From: Gemmataceae bacterium
GTDB taxonomy: Bacteria > Planctomycetota > Planctomycetia > Gemmatales > Gemmataceae
Reading direction: 5' to 3'
DNA: 64,000 nt
Assembly (NCBI GenBank): GCA_022616435.1
Contig: JAKEET010000024.1
Location: forward strand, 1 to 64,000
The position numbers and the translations under genes are program-made. Each line of letters begins with the position of its first letter. Position 1 is the first letter of the stretch. Shown in pieces: positions 56,586-64,000 of the stretch. A model generated the notes under the pieces. That model searched no databases, was not told the origin of the DNA, and saw nothing but the letters and a program-made list of their open reading frames with translations.

Positions 56586-57590
56586 ATGACCGCTACCAAC
56601 GAACATGACGAGCCCGTCCTCGACGTGCACACCACCGGCTGCTGCGTGGTTGGCGGCGGGCCGGGCGGGATGATGCTGGCGATTCTCCTGGCGCGACGCG
56701 GCGTGCCGGTGACCCTTCTCGAAGCGCATCCGACGTTCGAACGAGAGTTCCGCGGCGACACCTTTCACACCAGCATCCTGGAGATCCTCGACGAGATCGG
56801 TCTGGCCGAGAAGCTGCACGAGCTGCCCCACGTCAAGATGTTCGGCCCGACGATCCCCGGTCCGAACGGGCCGTACATGCCGATCGACTTTCGCAAGCTG
56901 GTGACGACGAAGTTCCCGTACATCCTGTGGATGCCGCAGCCGGTCTTCCTCGACTTCCTCGCCGAGCAGGCGAAGCAGTTCCCGAGCCTGCGCATCGTCA
57001 TGGGCGCCAGCGTGCAACGCTTGGTCGAGGAGAACGGCCGCGTCGCCGGCGTGCGCTATCGCTCCGCGGACGGCTGGCACGAGGTCCGGGCGACGCTGAC
57101 CGTGGGGGCCGACGGCCGCTTCTCGCGGGTGCGGAAGCTGTCCGGCATCAAGGCGACGCAGACGTCGGCGCCGGTCGAGCTTTTGTGGTTCCGCTTGCCG
57201 CGCCTCGCCGGCGATCCGCAGGGGACCGGCATCGTCTCGCCGCGGTTTGGCAAGGGACACATCCTCCTGATGATCGATCGGGCGGACCACTGGCAGGTAG
57301 GGCTCTTCTTTCCGGCGGGCGATTATCCCAAGCTGCACGCGGCCGGGGTCGATGCGATCCGCCAGAAAATCGTGGCGCTGGAGCCGCGTTTCGCCGAGAA
57401 CGTCCAGTCGCTGACCGAGTGGCAGCAGTTCAACTTGCTGTCGGTGGCGTCGAGCCGGTGCCCGCGCTGGTATCGGCCGGGGCTTTTATTGATCGGCGAC
57501 GCCGCCCACACGATGACGCCTGCTGGGATTCCAGCTTCTTGCTCCGACGTGATTTGTTCTTCTTGGCCATGGCGAGTCCGTTCGCGTTGA
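56586..57590 (+). CDS. FAD-dependent monooxygenase, C-terminally truncated
   Basis: This is a 334-residue flavoprotein of the PHBH/aromatic hydroxylase type. The Rossmann site is CCVVGGGPGGMMLAILLA, then LTVGADGRFSRVRKLSG with the DG motif, and finally GLLLIGDAAHTMTPAG, the second FAD motif. Family members continue ~80-100 residues past this point (GDAAH-x-x-x-P-x-GGxGxN). Here the homology ends at about 57530 and 20 unrelated residues (IPASCSDVICSSWPW) lead to a stop. The break abuts the convergent antitoxin gene, suggesting recombination. The FAD site lacks its end, so activity is doubtful. ATG 56586 was chosen; the inverted repeat overlaps earlier codons. Confidence 0.75.
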   Translation: MTATNEHDEPVLDVHTTGCCVVGGGPGGMMLAILLARRGVPVTLLEAHPTFEREFRGDTFHTSILEILDEIGLAEKLHELPHVKMFGPTIPGPNGPYMPIDFRKLVTTKFPYILWMPQPVFLDFLAEQAKQFPSLRIVMGASVQRLVEENGRVAGVRYRSADGWHEVRATLTVGADGRFSRVRKLSGIKATQTSAPVELLWFRLPRLAGDPQGTGIVSPRFGKGHILLMIDRADHWQVGLFFPAGDYPKLHAAGVDAIRQKIVALEPRFAENVQSLTEWQQFNLLSVASSRCPRWYRPGLLLIGDAAHTMTPAGIPASCSDVICSSWPWRVRSR

Positions 57591-57598
57591 GAAATGAC

Positions 57599-57847
57599 TT
57601 AGGATTTGCGGCCTTGTTCGATCATCTGCCGGATCGAGAGATCGCCCGTAGTTCGGTTCTGACGATTCCGGTACGCCAGCATGTCCTCGACAACCTGGCG
57701 CACATCGCGGCCGGACTTTTGCGGGGGTTGCGTCAAGAGCGCGACCGGCGTCCCGCGCCGCGTGATGAGGATGTTCTCGCCGTGCTCCACACGCTCCAGC
57801 AACTCGGGAAGATGGGTCTTGGCTTCATAGGAACCGACGGAGGTCAT
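57599..57847 (-). CDS. Phd/YefM-family antitoxin, orphan
   Basis: The 82-residue protein has the classic Phd/YefM N-terminus (SVGSYEAKTHLPELLERVEHGENILITRRGTPVALL) cut at residue 37, which binds operator DNA, and a helical tail (IRQMIEQGRKS) that would bind the toxin. On its strand a VapC or similar toxin should follow. Instead the sequence meets the broken end of the monooxygenase gene after 8 bp. The toxin appears deleted. Confidence 0.85.
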   Translation of the reverse strand: MTSVGSYEAKTHLPELLERVEHGENILITRRGTPVALLTQPPQKSGRDVRQVVEDMLAYRNRQNRTTGDLSIRQMIEQGRKS

Positions 57848-58085
57848 ACGTTATGCTCCTGGGAAACTGGTCTACTCATCTAGTCTACTCGTCGTCTCGA
57901 TGGCCAGGCAAGGGGGATAATACGGCGGGGGCGGCTGTGCCGTGAGCAATGGCGTCGCCAGAAGCCGTTGCCGCGCCGGCTGACTCGTGCGAGCGCAGCC
58001 GCCGATCGGCGGTCGGAGTACATAATCCTGATCGGAGCCGCGATCGATCCAATGAGCTCAACTGCCCTATCCTGAGAAATTCACC

Positions 58086-59813
58086 ATGGCCGAACAATAC
58101 ATCTTCACCATCGAAGGCCTCACCAAAGCGTACGGCAAACGCGAGGTCCTCAAGAACATCTGGCTTGCGTTCTATCCGGGGGCGAAGATCGGCGTCATCG
58201 GCAGCAACGGCGCCGGCAAGAGCACGCTGCTGCGCGTCATGGCCCTGCAGGAGAAGGACTTCATCGGCACGGCACGGCTGACGCCGAACTTCTCCGTCGG
58301 CTTCGTGCCGCAAGAGCCGCGCTTGACCCCCGACAAGACGGTGCTCGAGAACGTCGAGGAAGCCGTGGCCGAAACGCGAGCGCTGCTCAAGAAGCAGGAG
58401 GACATCGGCGAGAAGATGGCGACGGCGAGTCCGGAAGAGCTCGACAAGCTGATGGCCGAGATGGACCGCGTCCAGTCAGCGATCGACGCCGCCGACGCCT
58501 ACAACGTTGACCGTCACCTGGAGATCGCCATGGACGCCATGCGGCTGCCGCCGGGGGACGCCAAGGTGGAAACCCTCTCCGGCGGCGAACGACGCCGGGT
58601 GGCGCTGTGCAAGGTGTTGCTGCAGAAGCCCGATCTGCTGCTGCTTGACGAGCCGACCAACCACCTCGATGCTGAGTCCGTCGCCTGGCTTGAACGGCAC
58701 TTGCAGGAGTACCAGGGAACGGTGGTGGCGGTGACCCACGACCGCTACTTCCTGGACAACGTAGCCCAGTGGATCCTGGAGCTGGACCGCGGCGAGGGGC
58801 ATCCGTTCAAGGGGAACTACTCCGGCTGGCTGGAGCAGAAGAAGGCCAAGCTGGCGAAGGAAGAGCGTGAAGAATCGGCCCGGCAGAAGGCCCTGCAGCG
58901 CGAGCTGGAATGGGCGCGGATGGCGCCGCGCGCCCGCGTCGCCAAGAGCAAGGCCCGCCTGGCCGCGTACGAGAAGCTCGCCGCCCAGGAGGTCGAGGAC
59001 GGCGGCGGCGACCTGCGCATGCAGATCCCGCCTGGGCCGCACCTCGGCGACCTGGTCGTCCGCGCCGAAAAAGTCCGCAAGGCGTTCGGCGACAACGTGC
59101 TCATGGAGGATTTGAACTTCGATCTGCCCAAGGGCGGCATCGTCGGCATCATCGGGCCCAACGGCGCCGGCAAGACGACGCTGTTCAAGATGATCATCGG
59201 CGCGGCGAAAAAGGGGACAGACCCTGGGAGTGCAGAGGGTCAGTCCCCTTGTTCGCCGGCGGAAAAGCCTGACGCCGGCTCGCTGAAGGTCGGCGACACG
59301 GTCGTGCCGGCCCATGTCGATCAGAACCGCGACGCCCTCGACGGCGCGAAGACGGTCTTCGAAGAGATCACGGGCGGCGCCGAGTTCCTGATGCTGGGCA
59401 AATCTAAGGTGGCCTCGCGCGGCTACGTGTCATGGTTCAACTTCAAAGGGCCGGATCAGCAGCGCAAGGTCTCGGAGCTGTCCGGCGGCGAGCGCAACCG
59501 CGTCCACCTGGCGAAGCTGTTGCGGCGCGGCGGCAACCTGCTGCTCCTGGACGAGCCGACCAACGATCTTGACGTGGACACCCTGCGGGCCCTGGAGGAA
59601 GCCGTGCTCAACTTCGGCGGCTGCGCCGTGGTCATCAGCCACGACCGCTGGTTTTTGGACCGTATCGCCACGCACATCCTGGCCTTCGAGGGCGACAGCA
59701 AGACCGTGTGGTGCGAAGGCAACTATCAAACCTACGAAGAGCAGCGCAAGCAGCGCCTGGGGGCCGACGCCGATCAGCCGCACCGGCTACGTTACAAGAA
59801 GCTGACGCATTGA
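58086..59813 (+). CDS. ABC-F ATPase, EttA-like translational throttle, with repeat insertion
   Basis: The 575-residue protein has two ABC domains. First: Walker [15 protein letters not shown], arm region, signature [11 protein letters not shown] and [12 protein letters not shown]. Second: [31 protein letters not shown] and [12 protein letters not shown]. The linker ([25 protein letters not shown]) is the P-site tRNA-interaction motif of EttA. EttA gates the first peptide bond in response to ATP/ADP. Right after Walker A of domain 2, [14 protein letters not shown] is an in-frame insert coded by a hairpin repeat (59213-59248) absent from the family. Otherwise the length and start match EttA. 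Confidence 0.9.
   Translation: MAEQYIFTIEGLTKAYGKREVLKNIWLAFYPGAKIGVIGSNGAGKSTLLRVMALQEKDFIGTARLTPNFSVGFVPQEPRLTPDKTVLENVEEAVAETRALLKKQEDIGEKMATASPEELDKLMAEMDRVQSAIDAADAYNVDRHLEIAMDAMRLPPGDAKVETLSGGERRRVALCKVLLQKPDLLLLDEPTNHLDAESVAWLERHLQEYQGTVVAVTHDRYFLDNVAQWILELDRGEGHPFKGNYSGWLEQKKAKLAKEEREESARQKALQRELEWARMAPRARVAKSKARLAAYEKLAAQEVEDGGGDLRMQIPPGPHLGDLVVRAEKVRKAFGDNVLMEDLNFDLPKGGIVGIIGPNGAGKTTLFKMIIGAAKKGTDPGSAEGQSPCSPAEKPDAGSLKVGDTVVPAHVDQNRDALDGAKTVFEEITGGAEFLMLGKSKVASRGYVSWFNFKGPDQQRKVSELSGGERNRVHLAKLLRRGGNLLLLDEPTNDLDVDTLRALEEAVLNFGGCAVVISHDRWFLDRIATHILAFEGDSKTVWCEGNYQTYEEQRKQRLGADADQPHRLRYKKLTH
59213..59248. repeat. Hairpin repeat inserted in-frame in the ABC-F gene
   Basis: ggggacagaccct and agggtcagtcccc pair with one mismatch around a 10-nt loop. 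With about 20 flanking bases it makes a segment of whole codons. The GGGGACAGACCCT type is a short repeat I recall as widespread between genes in planctomycetes. Confidence 0.65.
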
Positions 59814-60022
59814 TGCGCGACTTGCGACTTGCGGCATGAGGATGTCCTCACGGAAGATGGGCGTTGTCGCCGCGCCGGCTTCCATCCGCTGCTCGCTTGA
59901 TGGTCGGGCATCGATCAATCAGAGGTAGGCGGCCCCGGCACCCTCGGCAGACGCGCAATCCTGTTGCAATGTCGCCGCCCTGCTACAAGAATGTCAGGCG
60001 TGGGCTTACAAGAGCGATCGCC

Positions 60023-60613
60023 ATGAATTCGACGTCGACCCGAGTCAGTCTGCTCATGCGCATGCGCGACTCGCAGGATCGCGAGGCCTGGGGGGAATTC
60101 GTACAGCGATATGCTCCGCTGATCCACGCCTACGGCCGACACCGTGGCTTGCAGGATGCCGACGCCGCCGACCTGGCCCAGGAGGTGCTCCGTTGCGTGG
60201 CGCGGAGCGCGGCGGAATTTCGCTACGATCCGGCGCGCGGCTCCTTTCGCGGCTGGCTGTACACGGTCACGCGCAACGAATTGCGCAAGATGGCCGTGCG
60301 CAACGATCGGCAGGCGAGCGGGACCGGCGAGTCCGCGGTGCGGCAAATCCTGGAGCAGCAACCCGACGTCGCGACCGACGAGGCGGAGTGGACTCGGGAG
60401 TATCAACGAAACCTGTTCCACTGGGCCGCCGCCAAGGTGCGACCTGAGTTTCGCGAGACCAGCTGGCAGGCGTTCTGGCGCACGGCGGTCGTGGGCCACG
60501 ACATCAACGCGGCGGCGACAGAGCTCAACGTGACGGTCGGCGCCATCTATATCGCGCGCAGCCGCATCACGGCCCGCATTCGCCAGGAAATCGAGGCTGT
60601 GGAAAGGGAATGA
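60023..60613 (+). CDS. ECF-type RNA polymerase sigma factor
   Basis: The protein has 196 residues from ATG 60023. Region 2: SLLMRMRDSQDREAWGEFVQRYAPLIHAYGR, cut across its first block, with DLAQEVLRCVARSAAEF. Region 4: NVTVGAIYIARSRITARIRQEI as the helix-turn-helix that reads the -35 box. It is of the planctomycetal ECF subfamily that is encoded beside serine/threonine kinases. The kinase starts 58 bp downstream and carries a zinc-finger-like anti-sigma-type N-terminus. Confidence 0.9.
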   Translation: MNSTSTRVSLLMRMRDSQDREAWGEFVQRYAPLIHAYGRHRGLQDADAADLAQEVLRCVARSAAEFRYDPARGSFRGWLYTVTRNELRKMAVRNDRQASGTGESAVRQILEQQPDVATDEAEWTREYQRNLFHWAAAKVRPEFRETSWQAFWRTAVVGHDINAAATELNVTVGAIYIARSRITARIRQEIEAVERE

Positions 60614-60671
60614 GACGGCCAACAGACTGTAGAAAACGCGGACTGGCTCCGAACGGGCCAGACACTACGAA

Positions 60672-63095
60672 ATGTGCCCCACGCGCGAACAACTCGAGAC
60701 GATGCTCGCCCTGCCGCCCGCCCTGCAAGCATCGCTCGAAGAGCATCTCGGAACCTGCCAAGCCTGCCGGCAACTCGTCGACGAGCTGACCGACGTCGGT
60801 TCGCTGGTTGCCGAGCGGCCGTCCGCCGAACCCAAGTCGGCGCACCTGCAGCGCGCCATCCAACAGCTTCTCGAACATTCGGAAGCGCCAGCGACCGTTG
60901 TCCCCGCCGAGAATGAGGCCGCCTCCACGGCGCGGCTCACCTTGCTGGCGCCGATCGATCGGCAAGGATTTTCGGGCAAACTGGGAATGTACCAAATCCG
61001 GCGGCTCATCGGCCAGGGCGGCATGGGCATCGTCTTCGAAGCATACGACCCGCTCCTCAAGCGGACGGTGGCAATCAAGATGCTGTCGATGCTGACCGCC
61101 CTGAACGAGGAGGCGAAAGTCCGCTTTCTGCGTGAGGCCCAGGCTGCGGCCGCGCTCACTCATGAGAATATCGTCACCATCCACGCGGTCGACGAGGACA
61201 ACGGCATTCCCTTCCTGGTGCTGCAATATGTCGCGGGTGAATCGCTCGCCGAGCGGCTCAAGCGCGAAGGCCGGTTGCCGCTTGGCGAGGCGATTCGCAT
61301 CGGAGCGCAAGTGGCGCGTGGCCTGGCGGCGATCCATGAGAAGGGCCTGATCCATCGCGACATCAAGCCCTCCAACATCCTGTTGGAAGAGATGAGTGAT
61401 GGCGCGGTGAGTGGCAAGGACGAACGGCCGGGGTCGGGAGACCCGCGCCCAACACGTGCGCAGCATGGGCCAACAGTGAAGATCGCCGACTTCGGCCTCG
61501 TCAAGAACATCGGCGATGAACCCTTGAGCGCATCGGGCACGGTCGCGGGGACGCCGGAGTTCATGTCGCCGGAACAGGCCACGGGGCACGCGGTGGATGC
61601 CCGAACCGACCTCTTCAGCCTCGGTGTGGTGCTCTATGCAGCCAGCTCGGGTGTGTCGCCGTTCCGCAGCGATTCGCCACTGTTGACCATGGACCGGGTG
61701 CGCGAGACGAAGCCGCGCCCGCTCCAGGAAGTCGAGCCGACCTTGCCGGATTGGTTCTGCCGGCTCGTGCATCGCCTAATGGCGAAGGGACCAGGCTTGC
61801 GCATCCAGTCGGCGCGCGAGCTGGCGAAGCTGCTGGAGCAGTCCCAGGCCGGACCGCCGATCCCGCCGCCAAGGCCACTCATGAGCCGGCGCCTGCTGGC
61901 GCTGACGGCCTCGCTGCTCGTGATCGCGGGACTGGCGGTCGCCCTGGGCATCTACTACGGACGGGGCGAATCGAACGGCGGCCCTGACAAGCGACCGGAG
62001 CCCGCGCCGGCCAAGAAGCCCGCGGCCGGCTTCATGATCGCAGGGCGCCGAGATGTCCACCAGGATCTCGCAAACGCGTTGATGGCCGCCAGCGACAACG
62101 ATGTCATCGAAGTCTATGGCAACGGCCCCTACCGCACGGTTCCACTGAACATCGCCGGCAAGCGCCTCACCATCCGAGCGATGGCCGAGTCTCGGCCAGT
62201 GTTCCGCAGCAAGTCGCCGGGCGCTCGCGCCCAGGAGCCCTTCTTGCAAACCGACGCCGACCTGCGCCTGGAGGGATTGACGATCCACTGGTCGATCGAA
62301 GCCCCGTTGGGCAAGTCCGAAGCCAACATGCTGGCGCGCTGCATTGTCGTCTCCACCGGTGGACAGGTCGCGCTGGCTCATTGCCGGATCGTCGCCGGGC
62401 AGATGGACGTTTGCGTGGGGGCCTCGACGGGCAACCTGGAGTTGGACCATTGCCATTTCGCCGGCGAAAAGGCCGTGGGCGCTTATTGGCGGCCGGTGGC
62501 CGGCGCGCACTTGACCGCGGACAACTGCGTCTTCGAGGGGCGCATCGGGCTTTCGGTGGCGACACGGGCGGAGACGGCCAGGAGTGCATCTGCGTCGCTC
62601 GTCTTGACCCACAACACCTGGGTCGTCGACAAGTCCATTCAACTCATGATGTTCCTCGGGACCAAGCAACCCCTGGAACTGACGACTCGCGGCAATCTCT
62701 TCGATAACACGCAGCACTGCTCACTGATCGGCGTCATGGTTTCCAAGAAGATCGAGCCAACACCGGACAAGTTGATTGGCCTGGTGCGTTCCTTCATCAA
62801 CTGGACTGAGTCCGGCAACCTGCATCGCCGCGGCGCCGAGTACCTATCTGCTCAGCGTCCTACGGGCGTTGGTGCATCGGCCGAGATCGCGTCGGTCGCC
62901 GGCTGGCTCAAGCTCTGGAAGCTGCCGCCGGAACATTCGGTGGAGGGCGACATCCGCTTTCACCAGCGCGACGGGAAATCGGCGATCCTGCCGCCGCGCC
63001 TGGAGCGGGTGGACAACGAGTCCGGCCCCGTGCCCGCCAAGGTCGGAGCTGATCCGGATCGGGTGGGGCCGGGGGCGGCGCATCACAGCCAATAG
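60672..63095 (+). CDS. Membrane serine/threonine kinase, zinc-finger N-terminus and beta-helix sensor
   Basis: This 807-residue protein begins with a zf-HC2/anti-sigma-like segment (HLGTCQACRQLVDEL). The kinase domain spans about 106-395: glycine loop LIGQGGMGIV, VAIK, catalytic HRDIKPSN, DFG (KIADFGLVK) and the APE-like GTPEFMSPEQ. A ~28-residue insert (SGKDERPGSGDPRPTRAQHG) lies between HRDIKPSN and DFG and contains a known-looking intergenic repeat. One membrane helix follows (LLALTASLLVIAGLAVALGIYYG, about 405-430). The outer ~350 residues look like a right-handed beta-helix (IEVYGNGPYRTVPLNIAGKR, LEGLTIHWSIEAPLGKSEA). With the ECF factor it forms a probable envelope signalling pair. Confidence 0.9.
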   Translation: MCPTREQLETMLALPPALQASLEEHLGTCQACRQLVDELTDVGSLVAERPSAEPKSAHLQRAIQQLLEHSEAPATVVPAENEAASTARLTLLAPIDRQGFSGKLGMYQIRRLIGQGGMGIVFEAYDPLLKRTVAIKMLSMLTALNEEAKVRFLREAQAAAALTHENIVTIHAVDEDNGIPFLVLQYVAGESLAERLKREGRLPLGEAIRIGAQVARGLAAIHEKGLIHRDIKPSNILLEEMSDGAVSGKDERPGSGDPRPTRAQHGPTVKIADFGLVKNIGDEPLSASGTVAGTPEFMSPEQATGHAVDARTDLFSLGVVLYAASSGVSPFRSDSPLLTMDRVRETKPRPLQEVEPTLPDWFCRLVHRLMAKGPGLRIQSARELAKLLEQSQAGPPIPPPRPLMSRRLLALTASLLVIAGLAVALGIYYGRGESNGGPDKRPEPAPAKKPAAGFMIAGRRDVHQDLANALMAASDNDVIEVYGNGPYRTVPLNIAGKRLTIRAMAESRPVFRSKSPGARAQEPFLQTDADLRLEGLTIHWSIEAPLGKSEANMLARCIVVSTGGQVALAHCRIVAGQMDVCVGASTGNLELDHCHFAGEKAVGAYWRPVAGAHLTADNCVFEGRIGLSVATRAETARSASASLVLTHNTWVVDKSIQLMMFLGTKQPLELTTRGNLFDNTQHCSLIGVMVSKKIEPTPDKLIGLVRSFINWTESGNLHRRGAEYLSAQRPTGVGASAEIASVAGWLKLWKLPPEHSVEGDIRFHQRDGKSAILPPRLERVDNESGPVPAKVGADPDRVGPGAAHHSQ

Positions 63096-63134
63096 CAACT
63101 GACCAACGCCACGCTCGCCCCGGCAAACGAACAA

Positions 63135-63154
63135 CCCGCACGAAATCGTGCGGG
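63135..63154. terminator. Hairpin terminator after the kinase gene
   Basis: cccgcacgaaatcgtgcggg is a nearly perfect stem (nine paired bases, two-base top) 39 bp after the kinase stop. The weak T content after it fits a GC-rich intrinsic terminator. It also lies 36 bp from the stop of the convergent gene, so it may serve both. Confidence 0.6.
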
Positions 63155-63190
63155 CTGTTGGATGGGACTCGGATGACCCAAGCCCTTTCG

Positions 63191-63673
63191 TTAGTAGCGA
63201 CGCTTCAATTGCGTGCCATTATTGAGCGCGTCGATGATCTCCTGGTTGGTAACCTGCCGCGGCCCCATGGGCGGGCGGATAGTGGAGTTCGTGGCGCTCA
63301 ACCGCGACCTGGATTTGGAATTAACCTTGAGCTGGGGGTAGACCCCAGGCCCCATGGAGCCATTGGCGGTTAAGCGCGACCGGGACCCGGAAACAGCTAC
63401 CGTCGGGCTAGCGCCTCCACCCCACGAATTGTTGCTTAAGCGTGACCGGGACCCGGGAGCAGCCTTCAGCCCATCCCAACCGGGGCACACATCGTATTCC
63501 TGGATCACTCCGCGCGGCCCAGATCTCCCAGCAATCGTGTTCTTCAGCTTCGGCCCTTGAACGCTTGGCATCTTGGAGTGCCTTCCCGGCGGGCCCTTCT
63601 TGCCGGCGCCATGGGCTCCCGCGCTCAGTACCAGCGCCAAACCAACGGCAGTGAGCGTGCGAATCGTGAACAT
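63191..63673 (-). CDS. Small secreted protein with three SRSRL repeats
   Basis: The protein has 160 residues from ATG 63673, with an AAAGGAG site. The signal peptide is TIRTLTAVGLALVLSAGAHG. The mature part is basic and low in complexity, with three copies of (G/K)SRSRLS/T-x-N about 28 residues apart (PGSRSRLSNN, SGSRSRLTAN, SKSRSRLSAT), each after a small variable loop. One Cys lies in YDVCPGWDG. Family unknown. Its ends (QLKRRY) and repeats suggest binding to polyanions, which is inference. Confidence 0.75.
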   Translation of the reverse strand: MFTIRTLTAVGLALVLSAGAHGAGKKGPPGRHSKMPSVQGPKLKNTIAGRSGPRGVIQEYDVCPGWDGLKAAPGSRSRLSNNSWGGGASPTVAVSGSRSRLTANGSMGPGVYPQLKVNSKSRSRLSATNSTIRPPMGPRQVTNQEIIDALNNGTQLKRRY

Positions 63674-63735
63674 GATGGACTCTCCTTTTGGCGATCATTT
63701 GGTTGCTTGCCTGCCAACACGGCTGGCTTCTGGAT

Positions 63736-63841
63736 GCAGGTATCCGAGCCGCGCGGAAGCCTTTCAGAAAAACAATGACGGCGGTCACTTGATTGTTTCT
63801 TCGTTTTTTCTGAAAGGTCCCGGGCGACGCCGGATACCTGC
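63736..63841. repeat. Nested inverted repeat between divergent genes
   Basis: Outer arms gcaggtatccg (63736-63746) and cggatacctgc (63831-63841) enclose a second pair, cctttcagaaaaac (63760-63773) and gttttttctgaaagg (63803-63817, one base slack). The ~106-bp structure could fold as a long hairpin. A smaller stem ggttcggc-actc-gccgaacc follows at 63851-63870. No boxes of a normal promoter are clear. It lies where promoters of both genes should be. Confidence 0.55.
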
Positions 63842-63894
63842 TGCTGAAGAGGTTCGGCACTCGCCGAACCCGACAAACCAAGTGGAGGTAGACC

Positions 63895-64000
63895 ATGAAG
63901 ACTTTGAAACGCAAGCTGACTCTGGAGATTCTCGAAGACCGCCTCGTCCCATCGTTCGCGAATATCACCTTTACCGGGACCCTTGAAGGAGCGAAGCCCA
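63895..64000 (+). CDS. Start of a second 'LExLExR' surface protein (partial)
   Basis: ATG 63895 follows GGAGG at 63885 by six bases. The 35 visible residues are basic, then LTLEILEDRLVPSF, the same N-terminal motif as in the FG-GAP protein at 3125-7669, then ANITFTGTLEGAKP. No classical signal peptide is present. The window ends here, so domains are unknown. This class of N-terminus precedes large exported proteins in planctomycetes. Confidence 0.7.
   Translation, partial: MKTLKRKLTLEILEDRLVPSFANITFTGTLEGAKP

Overview
The window reads as a high-GC planctomycete chromosome, most likely of the Gemmata/Pirellula type. The evidence is the set of families present: DUF1559 (H-X9-DG), two PSCyt1-DUF1549-DUF1553 proteins, two DUF1501 proteins, DUF1080, Gfo/Idh/MocA with a Tat signal, two DUF4058 proteins, an ECF sigma factor beside a serine/threonine kinase, and two proteins that open with the planctomycetal 'LExLExRxxPS' motif. 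lpxD and lpxI indicate lipid A synthesis and so a Gram-negative envelope. I found no tRNA, rRNA, CRISPR array, intact insertion sequence or prophage.

Layout. 1-8.7 kb: end of a DUF1559 gene, a PQQ-propeller/esterase fusion, a 1514-residue FG-GAP/DUF11 surface protein and a frameshifted nuclease-like gene. 8.7-21 kb: two PSD1 cytochrome proteins, a DUF1080 protein, an almost uncharged Ala/Leu/Ser protein, and a tightly coupled set of DUF1501, ABC-2 permease and an unknown gene. 21-31 kb is mostly housekeeping: AAA+ ATPase, UxaA-type dehydratase, ribH, rho, coaE, an SDR, lpxD and lpxI. 31-44 kb is accessory: exported proteins, a probable selenoprotein, DinB, an SDR remnant beside an HxlR regulator, a HTH/acidic/membrane protein, a LarA-like protein, a leucine-rich-repeat gene with an in-frame TGA, DUF4058 and a shortened Rpn-type gene. 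44-58 kb: ilvD, orphan antitoxin-like genes, a second DUF4058, DoxX, Gfo/Idh and DUF1501 proteins, and a truncated FAD monooxygenase. 58-64 kb: an EttA-like ABC-F protein, the ECF-kinase pair, a small secreted repeat protein and the start of another surface protein.

How the genes fit together. The PSD1, DUF1501, DUF1080 and Gfo/Idh proteins belong to families expanded for extracytoplasmic redox and polymer breakdown, but their substrates cannot be read here. The ECF factor and zinc-finger kinase look like one signalling unit. ribH, rho, coaE, ilvD, lpxD, lpxI and the ABC-F protein are core functions.

The strongest unusual signal is 33366-34574. It is one exported thioredoxin-like reading frame interrupted by a single TGA directly after a Cys, giving Cys86-Sec87, with a SECIS-like hairpin just downstream. 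Other features worth attention: a 317-residue protein with only one Asp, one Arg and one His; in-frame insertion of short repeats into conserved enzymes, including an ABC-F ATPase and a kinase; a degenerate ~250-bp repeat in two intergenic regions; and several genes caught in decay.
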